Of a stretch of DNA of 40,339 nt, positions 15,601-23,100 are shown piece by piece; within the stretch, counting starts at the first letter, position 1, and each line of letters opens with the position of its first letter. Source of the DNA: Candidatus Lachnoclostridium pullistercoris (GTDB lineage Bacteria > Bacillota > Clostridia > Lachnospirales > Lachnospiraceae). A program made the translations under genes and the position numbers. The stretch spans positions 1 through 40,339 of the forward strand of contig DWWL01000009.1 in the NCBI GenBank assembly GCA_019119775.1. Direction: 5' to 3'. A model generated the notes under the pieces. That model was given only the letters and a program-made list of their open reading frames with translations, had not been told where the DNA came from and did not search any database.

Positions 15601-15996
15601 ATGATGAATGAGAATGTTTTGAAGCTGCTGAAGAACAGTATGTGGGATCTGGCGACATGCGCGGACGGGGAACCGAATGTTGTCCCTGTCGCCTTTAAGG
15701 ATGTGACGGAGGATGGAAAACTGGTCGTCGGGGATGTGTTTCTGGAAACCACTCTGAACAATATCAGGGCGAACAATGGCAGGATCGCCGTTTCCGCATA
15801 CGACCCGCAGAACCTGGAAGGCTACCAGATCAAGGGAACTGCGGAGTACGTTTCCGAGGGGGCTGTCGTTGACAATTTTAAGGCTGTGGTTGAAAAGATG
15901 TTTAACGGAGCGGCCACAGCAAAGGGAGCTTTGATCATCACGCCGGAACAGGTGATCGTAACCACTCCGGGGGCAGACAATAAGAAAGTATTGTGA
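15601..15996 (+). CDS. Pyridoxamine 5'-phosphate oxidase-like flavin-binding protein
   Basis: A 131-residue split-barrel protein of the PNPOx-like family. The segments DLATCADGEPNVVPVAFKDV, KLVVGDVFLETTLNNIRANNGRIAVSAYD and YQIKGTAEYVSEG follow the usual strand order of these small FMN- or F420-type binders. Small members of this kind often act in redox defence rather than vitamin B6 synthesis; the substrate here is unknown. Start: ATG 15601 with TTGGAGG 8 bases upstream (a second ATG follows at once). It has its own promoter with a palindrome just upstream, and an HxlR regulator gene follows 136 bases downstream, which suggests a regulator-effector pair. Confidence 0.85.
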   Translation: MMNENVLKLLKNSMWDLATCADGEPNVVPVAFKDVTEDGKLVVGDVFLETTLNNIRANNGRIAVSAYDPQNLEGYQIKGTAEYVSEGAVVDNFKAVVEKMFNGAATAKGALIITPEQVIVTTPGADNKKVL

Positions 15997-16026
15997 TAAT
16001 CAGATCCAAGTAAAAAATTCAGGCGG

Positions 16027-16057
16027 GGCGGGTACAGAGGAGCATTCTGCACCCGCC
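16027..16057 (+). terminator. Hairpin after the PNPOx-like gene
   Basis: GGCGGGT (16027-16033) pairs with ACCCGCC (16051-16057), with an inner CAGA/TCTG pairing. The tail TTCTG is poor in T, so it is a weak or factor-assisted terminator at best. Confidence 0.35.
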
Positions 16058-16132
16058 TTCTGCCGTAAGAAAAAAGAGTTTTTAAAAGAGCGCAATTATT
16101 GATACAATGGAAAGTGAAAGGAGCCGTGCAGA

Positions 16133-16516
16133 ATGTATCAGAAGAAAATGCAGGAGGACATTCGCTGTCCGTTGGAGTATGGACTTGAAGTTTTTGGCGG
16201 AAAATGGAAATCGAGAATCATCTGCGTACTGGCGGAAAAGGAGCTGCTGAGATACAGCGAACTGCGCCGGGAGATGGCCAATATCACAGACGCTGTCCTG
16301 GCTGCTGCGCTGAAAGAGCTGATTGCCGATGAGATCATAAACCGGAAGCAGTTTGATGAAATTCCTCCGCGTGTCGAATACTGTTTGACGGAGAAAGGCA
16401 TCTCTGTCGTGCCGATCCTCAGAAGCATCTGTCAGTGGGCCGGAATGTATCGAAATGAAGACTCGGAATTTTCTCTGCCCCAATGCAGGAAATGCAATTA
16501 TCGAAGCGGAAACTGA
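16133..16516 (+). CDS. HxlR family transcriptional regulator
   Basis: A 127-residue winged-helix regulator. The start of the domain has the HxlR signature: CPLEYGLEVFGGKWKSRIICVL (one cysteine at the N-terminal edge, then GGKW). It is followed by RYSELRREMANITDAVLAAALKEL and the wing with PPRVEYCLTEKG. HxlR proteins sense aldehydes, quinones or redox state through the conserved cysteine near the GGKW motif. AAGGAG lies 11 bases before ATG. The natural target is the palindrome upstream of the PNPOx-like gene. The C-terminal CRKCNY adds a second small Cys pair, unusual for the family but common in clostridial members. Confidence 0.92.
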   Translation: MYQKKMQEDIRCPLEYGLEVFGGKWKSRIICVLAEKELLRYSELRREMANITDAVLAAALKELIADEIINRKQFDEIPPRVEYCLTEKGISVVPILRSICQWAGMYRNEDSEFSLPQCRKCNYRSGN

Positions 16517-16591
16517 AGTCAGATATCCCGCACCAGATTTCCCTGAGGTGAAAGGGCATGAGATCCGGCGGCCCGGGCATTCCGAGCCGCC

Positions 16592-16706
16592 GGGACGGAA
16601 GCGGACCCGCCTGGACAGAAGCGGACCGCTGGGACGGAAGCAGACCGCCTGGATGGAAGCAGAGCGCCGGGACGGAAGGCCCCCCGGGACAGAAGCGGAC
16701 CGCCCG
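16592..16706. repeat. GC-rich tandem repeat, about 6 units of 17-21 bp
   Basis: Units of the form GGACGGAAGCGGACCGCCT start at 16592/16594, 16613, 16632, 16651, 16670 and 16687, with point changes. The period (mostly 19) is not a multiple of three and the stretch lies between stop and promoter, so it is not a protein repeat. It fills most of the 344-base gap between hxlR and nifS; the rest of that gap holds the operator, promoter and leader hairpins listed next. Confidence 0.85.
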
Positions 16707-16735
16707 GCGCAGGAAAAAATTTGGACAAATTCTAT

Positions 16736-16760
16736 TATTCCTATTGAAATTCTAGGAATA
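16736..16760. promoter_or_regulatory. Palindromic operator over the nifS -35 box
   Basis: TATTCCTA (16736-16743) and TAGGAATA (16753-16760) are exact inverted repeats with a 9-base spacer that contains the -35 box. The ATTCCTA/TAGGAAT type resembles sites of Rrf2-family regulators (IscR/CymR), which control cysteine and Fe-S genes; this assignment is inference. Confidence 0.5.
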
Positions 16761-16771
16761 TATTATATAAT
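16744..16771 (+). promoter_or_regulatory. Promoter of nifS-nifU
   Basis: TTGAAA (16744-16749), 16 bases and TATAAT (16766-16771). Confidence 0.7.
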
Positions 16772-16774
16772 AGA

Positions 16775-16808
16775 CCTGTAGATGAAGCTTTTAACTTCTT
16801 TCTACAGG
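16775..16808 (+). promoter_or_regulatory. Leader hairpin of nifS
   Basis: CCTGTAGA (16775-16782) pairs with TCTACAGG (16801-16808), with an inner GAAG/CTTC pairing. It begins at about +1 of the predicted transcript. A second small hairpin (GTCCGG/CCGGAC) follows near 16820-16840 with AGGAGAGA in its loop. No T-run follows either. Confidence 0.4.
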
Positions 16809-16860
16809 AAAGAACAGCGGTCCGGAGGAGAGATCCGGACGGGAAAGGCGGATTTTGAAT

Positions 16861-18054
16861 ATGAACGAGAAGAAATTGATTTATCTGGATAATGCGGCCA
16901 CGACGAAGGTAAAGCCGGAGGTGGTGGAGGCTATGCTCCCCTATCTGACGCAGTATTACGGCAACCCGTCGTCCGTTTACGAATTTTCTGACGAGCCGAA
17001 GAAGGCTCTGGCTCACTCCAGGGAGGTGATTGCCGCCGCACTGGGGGCAAAGCCGAACGAGATTTATTTTACCGGCTGCGGCACTGAGTCTGACAACTGG
17101 GCATTGAAGGCAACGGCGGAAGCCTACGCGGGAAAGGGAAATCACATCATCACCACCAAGATCGAGCACCACGCCATTCTCCACACCTGTGAGTGGCTGG
17201 AGAAGCACGGGGTGGAGGTGACTTACCTGGATGTGGACGAAAACGGCAGGATCAGCCTGGATGATCTGGAAAAAGCCATCCGGCCGGAGACGATCCTCAT
17301 TTCCATCATGTTTGCCAACAATGAGATCGGAACCATTGAGCCCATTAAAGAGATCGGAGAGATCGCCAAAAAGCACGGGATTCTGTTCCACACCGACGCG
17401 GTGCAGGCGTTCGGCCATGAGCCGATCAATGTGGATGAGTGCCACATTGACATGCTCAGCGCCAGCGGACACAAGATCAACGCCCCCAAGGGCGTAGGGT
17501 TTCTCTATATCCGCACCGGCGTGAAGATCCGCTCCTTCATCCACGGCGGCGCCCAGGAGAGAAAACGCCGGGGCGGCACGGAGAATGTGGCTCAGATCGC
17601 GGGCATGGGAAAGGCTGTAGAGCTGGCCATGGCCACGCTGGAGGAGAGAAAGAAGAAGGAGACGGAGCTGAGGGATTACCTCATCAGCCGGGTACTGGAG
17701 CTGGTGCCATACACCAGAGTCAACGGCGACCGGAAGAACCGTCTGGCCAACAATGCCAATTTTGCCTTCCAGTTTATTGAGGGCGAGTCCCTGCTCATCA
17801 TGCTGGATATGGCGGGAATCTGCGGTTCCAGCGGTTCCGCCTGCACTTCCGGCTCCCTGGATCCGTCCCACGTGCTGCTTGCCATCGGCCTGCCCCACGA
17901 GATTGCCCACGGCTCTCTGCGGCTGACTTTGAGCGAGGAGAATACAAAGGAAGAGATGGATTACGTGGCGGAGACCATCCGGGACGTGGTGGCGCGCTTA
18001 AGGAGCATGTCTCCTCTCTATGAGGATTTTGTAAAAAATAACAGCAGACGATAA
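16861..18054 (+). CDS. nifS: Cysteine desulfurase NifS/IscS type
   Basis: PLP enzyme that takes sulfur from cysteine and passes it as persulfide to Fe-S scaffolds and tRNA thiolation enzymes. The 397-residue protein shows LIYLDNAATTKVKPEVVEAM at the start, the cofactor segment TGCGTESDNWAL, the TDAVQAFGH aspartate, SASGHKINAPKG with the PLP lysine near 205, and the mobile loop SGSACTSGSLDPSH with catalytic Cys near 328. ATG 16861 is preferred; a TTG two codons upstream is possible. The scaffold gene nifU follows 11 bases later and mnmA, a user of its sulfur, follows that. A palindromic operator over the promoter suggests control by Fe-S or cysteine status. Confidence 0.95.
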   Translation: MNEKKLIYLDNAATTKVKPEVVEAMLPYLTQYYGNPSSVYEFSDEPKKALAHSREVIAAALGAKPNEIYFTGCGTESDNWALKATAEAYAGKGNHIITTKIEHHAILHTCEWLEKHGVEVTYLDVDENGRISLDDLEKAIRPETILISIMFANNEIGTIEPIKEIGEIAKKHGILFHTDAVQAFGHEPINVDECHIDMLSASGHKINAPKGVGFLYIRTGVKIRSFIHGGAQERKRRGGTENVAQIAGMGKAVELAMATLEERKKKETELRDYLISRVLELVPYTRVNGDRKNRLANNANFAFQFIEGESLLIMLDMAGICGSSGSACTSGSLDPSHVLLAIGLPHEIAHGSLRLTLSEENTKEEMDYVAETIRDVVARLRSMSPLYEDFVKNNSRR

Positions 18055-18065
18055 GGAGAATATTT

Positions 18066-18503
18066 ATGTATACAGAGAAAGTTATGGATCATTTTCAGCA
18101 TCCGAGAAACGTGGGAGAAATTGAGAATCCCAGCGGCATGGGAACGGTGGGAAATGCCAAGTGCGGCGATATTATGAGGATCTATCTGGACATTGACGAC
18201 AACCAGGTGATCCGGGACGTGAAGTTTAAGACCTTCGGCTGCGGGGCCGCTGTGGCCACCAGCAGCATGGCCACGGAGATGGTAAAGGGAAAAACAGTGC
18301 AGGAGGCCATGGCAGTCACCAACAAGGCGGTCTGCGAAGCTCTTGACGGACTGCCCCCGGTTAAGGTACACTGTTCTCTGTTGGCAGAGGAAGCCATTCA
18401 CGCGGCTCTCTGGGATTACGCCCAGAAAAACGGCATTGTCATCGAGGGACTGGAAAAGCCCAAGAGCGACATTGGAGAGGAAGAGATCGAGGAAGAATAC
18501 TGA
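18066..18503 (+). CDS. nifU: Fe-S cluster scaffold NifU/IscU (clostridial type)
   Basis: A 145-residue scaffold on which NifS sulfur and iron are built into [2Fe-2S]/[4Fe-4S] clusters. The three ligand cysteines are present: Cys33 (GNAKCGD, with the nearby Asp35 that controls cluster release), Cys59 (FGCGAA) and Cys103 (VHCSLLAEEAI). The IscU start MYTEKVMDHFQHPRNVGEIE is typical of the clostridial form. The C-terminal tail is acidic (EEEIEEEY). It is 11 bases downstream of nifS and shares its operon; a ribosome site AAGGAG overlaps the end of nifS. No hscBA or ferredoxin gene accompanies it. Confidence 0.95.
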   Translation: MYTEKVMDHFQHPRNVGEIENPSGMGTVGNAKCGDIMRIYLDIDDNQVIRDVKFKTFGCGAAVATSSMATEMVKGKTVQEAMAVTNKAVCEALDGLPPVKVHCSLLAEEAIHAALWDYAQKNGIVIEGLEKPKSDIGEEEIEEEY

Positions 18504-18522
18504 TCCCGGGCGGGAGATCCCC

Positions 18523-18590
18523 CGCAGACGGCAGTTCTCTTAAAAGCCCTGGCGGGCGGCCACGGAAAAGGTCCGGGCCGCCCGTCTGCG
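18523..18590 (+). promoter_or_regulatory. Nested GC-rich hairpin between nifU and mnmA
   Basis: CGCAGACGG (18523-18531) can pair with CCGTCTGCG (18582-18590), and inside it GGGCGGCC (18554-18561) pairs with GGCCGCCC (18576-18583). The two pairings share two bases. There is no T-run, so readthrough into mnmA is expected; the role is unknown. Confidence 0.4.
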
Positions 18591-18620
18591 CGGTATGGCA
18601 CAGCGTAAAAAACAGGACGG

Positions 18621-19721
18621 ATGAGCGAGATGGAGAAAAAGAAAGTAGTGATCGGCATGTCAGGCGGCGTGGATTCTTCCGTGGCGGCCTGGCTGTTAAA
18701 GGAGCAGGGGTACGACGTCATCGGCGTCACCATGCAGATCTGGCAGGATGAGGACAATGAGACGATGGAGGAAAACGGCGGCTGCTGCGGCTTAAGCGCG
18801 GTGGACGACGCCAGACGGGTGGCCGGGCAGCTGGGGATCCCCTACTATGTGATGAATTTCAAGCGGGAATTTAAAGAGCAGGTGATCGATTATTTTGTGG
18901 GAGAATATCTCTGCGGGCGGACGCCCAATCCCTGCATTGCCTGCAACCGGTATGTGAAGTGGGAGTCTCTGCTGAGGAGAAGCCTGGCCATCGGGGCGGA
19001 CTACATCGCCACCGGCCACTACGCCAGGGTGGAGAAGCTGGAAAACGGACGCTATGCCGTGCGGGCGTCAGTCACGGCGGCGAAGGATCAGACCTATGCT
19101 CTGTACAACCTGACTCAGGAGCAGCTTGCCCACACCCTGATGCCGGTGGGAGCCTACACAAAAGAAGAGATCCGGAAAATGGCGGAGCAGCTGGGCCTTT
19201 CTGTGGCCCACAAAAAGGACAGCCAGGAGATCTGCTTTATTCCTGACCACGATTACGCCGGCTTTATTGAGCGGGAGGCGGGAAAAGTGCCGCCGGAGGG
19301 AAATTTTGTGGATATGGACGGCCGGGTTCTGGGCCGCCACAAAGGGATCATCCACTATACGGTGGGCCAGAGAAAGGGACTGAATCTTTCCATGGGGCGG
19401 CCGGTGTTTGTGGCTGCCATCCGCCCGGAGACGAATGAGGTTGTGATCGGGGACAGCGGCGACGTTTTTACGGACCGTCTGCTCTGCGGCCGGGTAAACT
19501 GGATGGCCATGGACGGACTGCACGGAGGAGAAGCCAGGGTGACGGCGAAGATCCGCTACAGCCACAAGGGTGCTCCCTGCCTGATCCGGGAGAGGGAGAA
19601 CGGGCAGGTGGAATGTATTTTTGATGAACCGCAGCGGGCGGTGACTCCAGGACAGGCCGTGGTGTTCTACCAGGGAGATTATGTGGCCGGCGGAGGAACG
19701 ATTCTTTCCGCTTCCTGTTAA
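18621..19721 (+). CDS. mnmA: tRNA-specific 2-thiouridylase MnmA
   Basis: Places sulfur at position 2 of the wobble uridine in tRNA-Lys, -Glu and -Gln. The 366-residue protein has the PP-loop ATPase motif GMSGGVDSS (12-20), the tRNA-binding and catalytic segment [14 protein letters not shown] (Cys108 by alignment to E. coli Cys102), ATGHYARV, and SQEICFIPD with the second catalytic Cys205, followed by [10 protein letters not shown]. It accepts persulfide sulfur from a cysteine desulfurase, so its position after nifS-nifU makes functional sense: one sulfur-transfer unit. ATG 18621 is used; ATG 18630 (EKKKVVIG) is an equally acceptable start. Confidence 0.96.
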   Translation: MSEMEKKKVVIGMSGGVDSSVAAWLLKEQGYDVIGVTMQIWQDEDNETMEENGGCCGLSAVDDARRVAGQLGIPYYVMNFKREFKEQVIDYFVGEYLCGRTPNPCIACNRYVKWESLLRRSLAIGADYIATGHYARVEKLENGRYAVRASVTAAKDQTYALYNLTQEQLAHTLMPVGAYTKEEIRKMAEQLGLSVAHKKDSQEICFIPDHDYAGFIEREAGKVPPEGNFVDMDGRVLGRHKGIIHYTVGQRKGLNLSMGRPVFVAAIRPETNEVVIGDSGDVFTDRLLCGRVNWMAMDGLHGGEARVTAKIRYSHKGAPCLIRERENGQVECIFDEPQRAVTPGQAVVFYQGDYVAGGGTILSASC

Positions 19722-19827
19722 AAAATGAGGCAGTCCGGGACGGCGGGAAATGGGCAGAAAGGTACGCCGTCCGGAATAATTGCAAAAAAATCTGTGTCAA
19801 CTACTACCCAAAACGAAATTTTTCGTG

Positions 19828-19833
19828 TATAAT
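19828..19833 (+). promoter_or_regulatory. -10 box of tRNA-Ser
   Basis: TATAAT at 19828-19833, 22 bases before the tRNA 5' end. No good -35 box is seen at the usual distance. Confidence 0.4.
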
Positions 19834-19855
19834 ATAGCGGTTGACACAAAAGTCA

Positions 19856-19944
19856 GGAGATGTACCCAAGTGGTTGAAGGGACCGCTCTCGAAAAGCGGC
19901 AGGTCGGCAATACCGGCGCGTGGGTTCAAATCCCACCATCTCCG
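19856..19944 (+). tRNA. tRNA-Ser (anticodon CGA)
   Basis: Class II tRNA of 89 bases. The acceptor stem is GGAGATG/CATCTCC with discriminator G. The anticodon stem is CCGCT/AGCGG with loop CTCGAAA, so the anticodon is CGA (codon UCG). It has the long variable arm (GGTCGGCAATACCGGC) typical of serine tRNAs, and a T loop TTCAAAT. CCA is not encoded. Confidence 0.95.
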
Positions 19945-19949
19945 TCTGA

Positions 19950-19983
19950 AAGGTTTGCCCTGCAAAAAAGGCAAGCCTTTTTA
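19950..19983 (+). terminator. Terminator of tRNA-Ser
   Basis: AGGTTTGCC (19951-19959) pairs with GGCAAGCCT (19970-19978) with one wobble, then TTTTAGTTT. Beyond it, 19984-20186 holds no gene I can support. Confidence 0.8.
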
Positions 19984-20186
19984 GTTTAACAGGATTCTTT
20001 TTAGCTTATGCCGGACAGCAGCGCATATGGCTTATACGGGAGAGAAAAGCAGATCGGAGAAGATTTGTTTTTTTCTGCCCTTTAGTTTGTTAGGTATAGA
20101 ACATTTCAGGACAGACAGAGCAGTTCTGATGATCCCCTGCAGGAGGACGGGGATACGGAAAAGATACGGAGGAAGAAAGGTTAGAC

Positions 20187-23100
20187 ATGAAAAGACTTCA
20201 GATAGGCATTGACATCGGTTCCACGACGACAAAGATCGCAGCAGTAGGGGAGGACGGATCCATAGCGTATTCTGATTATCAGAGACACGGGGCCAAACAG
20301 ATCCGGAGCGTCCGCCGCCTGTTAAAACAGCTGTTCTCTCAGCTGCCGGGGGCAGAGTACCGTCTGGTTCTCACCGGCTCCGGGGCGAAAGCCCTGGCGG
20401 ACCGCCTCCATCTGCCCTATGTGCAGGAGGTGGTGGCCAATTCCATCGCCATCCGCCGGCTGTATCAGGATGTGCGCACGGCCATCGAGCTGGGCGGACA
20501 GGACGCCAAAGTGCTGTTTTTCCGGCGGGATGAAAAGAGCGGCAGCCTGGATGTGGCCGACATGAGAATGAACGGCAGCTGCGCCGGCGGAACGGGGGCA
20601 TTTCTGGACGAGGTGGCCTCCATTCTGCGGGTGCCGGTGGAGGAGATGAACGGGCTGGCGGAGCAGGGGGATCAGGTGTACGACATTTCCGGCCGCTGCG
20701 GCGTGTACGCGAAGACCGATATCCAGCCCCTGTTAAATCAGGGAGTTTCCAGGGAGAACTTAGCTCTCTCCGCCTACCATGCGGTGGCCAAGCAGACCAT
20801 CGGCGGTCTGGCCCAGGGCCTGACCATGAGCGGCCCCATTATTTTCGAGGGCGGTCCCATGACTTTCCATCCCAGGCTGATCCAGGTGTTTGCGGAGAGG
20901 CTGGAGCTTAAGCCGGAGGAGATTCTGATCCCTGAGCGGCCGGAGATCATGGTGGCTTACGGGGCGGCTCTCTCCCTGGGAGAACTTTTTGAGGCGGACG
21001 GAGAGCCGGCGGATCCCGCCAGGCTGTCGGAAGAGCTAAAAAAGGCGGAGGAAGAGGTCCAGAACCAGAACGTGGGGATGACGCCGGTCTTTTTTTCGTC
21101 TGCGGAGGAAAAACACCGGTTTGAGGAGCGCAGCCGTCTGCCGGAACAGCGGATCTCCTTTCCGGAGCAGGAGCGGGTTCCGGTGTATCTGGGGATCGAT
21201 TCCGGCAGCACCACCACGAAATTTGTGCTTATGGATGAGAAGGAGAACATTCTGGATTCCTTTTACGCCTCCAACGCGGGGGAGCCTCTGGAGATCGCCA
21301 GAAAAGCTCTGCTGGAGTTAAAAAAACGGTGGGAGGGCGCCGGAAAGACCCTTGAGATCCTGGCAGCCGGCTCCACCGGCTACGGCGAACTGCTGTTTCA
21401 GAAGGCGTTTTCTGTGGAGACCCATGTGGTGGAGACGGTGGCCCACGCCAGAGCAGCAGCCAAATACGTGCCGGACATTACGTTTTTGCTGGATATCGGC
21501 GGCCAGGACATGAAGGCCATCTGGCTGGACCACGGGGTGATCACCAACATTGTGGTAAATGAAGCCTGTTCTTCCGGCTGCGGTTCATTCCTGGAAAATT
21601 TTGCCGCCTCTCTCCACATCCCGGTGGATGAGATCGCGCAGGTGGCGTTTTCCTCCCAGAGTCCGGCCCTTTTGGGCAGCCGCTGCACGGTGTTTATGAA
21701 CAGCAGCATCGTCACGGCCCAGAGAAGCGGAAAGCAGCCGGCGGATATTATGGCCGGTCTCTGCCGCTCCATCATTGAAAATGTGTTCACCAAGGTCATC
21801 CGGGTGTCCAACCTGGATTCTCTGGGGAACCGGATCGTGGTGCAGGGAGGAACGTTCCGCAACGACGCCGTTCTCCGCGCCCTGGAACAGTACCTGGGCC
21901 GGGAAGTGACCAGAGCGCCCTATCCGGGAATGATGGGAGCCATCGGAGTGGCCCTGCTGGCAAAGGAGGAGCGGGAGACAGCCCTCAGCCGGGGAGAGGA
22001 ACCGGAGAAGACCTTCATCGGCCTGGACGCCATGGAAGATTTTTCCTACACTCAGACGGCAGATTCGCCCTGCCCGTTCTGCGGAAACCACTGCAGGCGC
22101 ACCATTCTCACTTTCCCGGGGGGAAATACCTGGGTGACGAACAACCGCTGCGAGCGGGGAGAAGTGGTGGGCGACCCGAAGGAGAAGGCTGTCCAGGAGA
22201 AGGTGAGAGAGCAGACGAAGAAGCTGCGGGAGACGGCAAACCTGTTTGAACTGCGGGAAAAGCTGCTGTTTCAGGAGTATCCTCTTGACAGAAAAACGCA
22301 GGAGAGAGGGATGACCGTCGGCCTGCCGAAAGTGCTCTCCTTCTGGGATACCATGCCGTTCTGGTCTACGTTTTTCCGGAGTCTGGGATATGGGGTGGTG
22401 ATGTCGGGAAACAGCACCAGAAAGATGTACGAGAGCGGTCTGGCGGCGGTAACTTCAGATACCGTATGTTTTCCGGCCAAGCTGGTCCACGGCCATCTGC
22501 GGGACTTGGCGGCCAGGAAACCGGACGTGATTTTTATGCCCTCTGTCACGGAGACGCCGTCGGAGAATACTGTGTCCACCAGCAATTCCATGTGTGCTGT
22601 GGTCAAGGGCTATCCTTTCGTCATTAAAAACTCTGATTCTCCTGCGGAAAAATATGGAATCCCTTTTGAGGCGCCTCTGTTCCACTGGAGAACGGAAAAA
22701 GACAGGGACCGCCAGCTGACTGCCTATATGAAGGAGCGGTTCCAGATCCCTGAGCAGGAGACGAGGGCTGCCATGGAGGCGGGTGACCGGGCGATGGCAG
22801 AGTTTCACCGGACGCTGAAAGGCGAGGGAAAACGGGTGATGGAGCAGGCGGAAAGAGAGGGACGCTTCGCTGTTTTGCTGGCGTCCAGACCTTATCAGAA
22901 CGACGGCCTGGTCAATCACAATCTGCCGGAGATGTTTACCTCCCAGGGAATTCCGGTGCTGACAGTGGATTCTCTGCCGGGACTTGAGGAAGTGGATTTA
23001 AGCCGGAGTTCTGTGGAGATTGTCAACAATTATCACGCCAGAATGCTGGCTGCCGCCATCATGGCCGCCAGGGAGAGAACCCTTGAGTACGTGCAGATCG

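Noticed and set aside
16455-16781. A plus-strand frame through the tandem repeat before nifS
   Set aside because: It overlaps the end of hxlR, lacks a ribosome site, and the repeat period of about 19 bp does not keep a reading frame.
18594-18612. TGGCAC near the mnmA start as a sigma-54 -24 element
   Set aside because: The matching TTGC -12 element at the required distance is missing.
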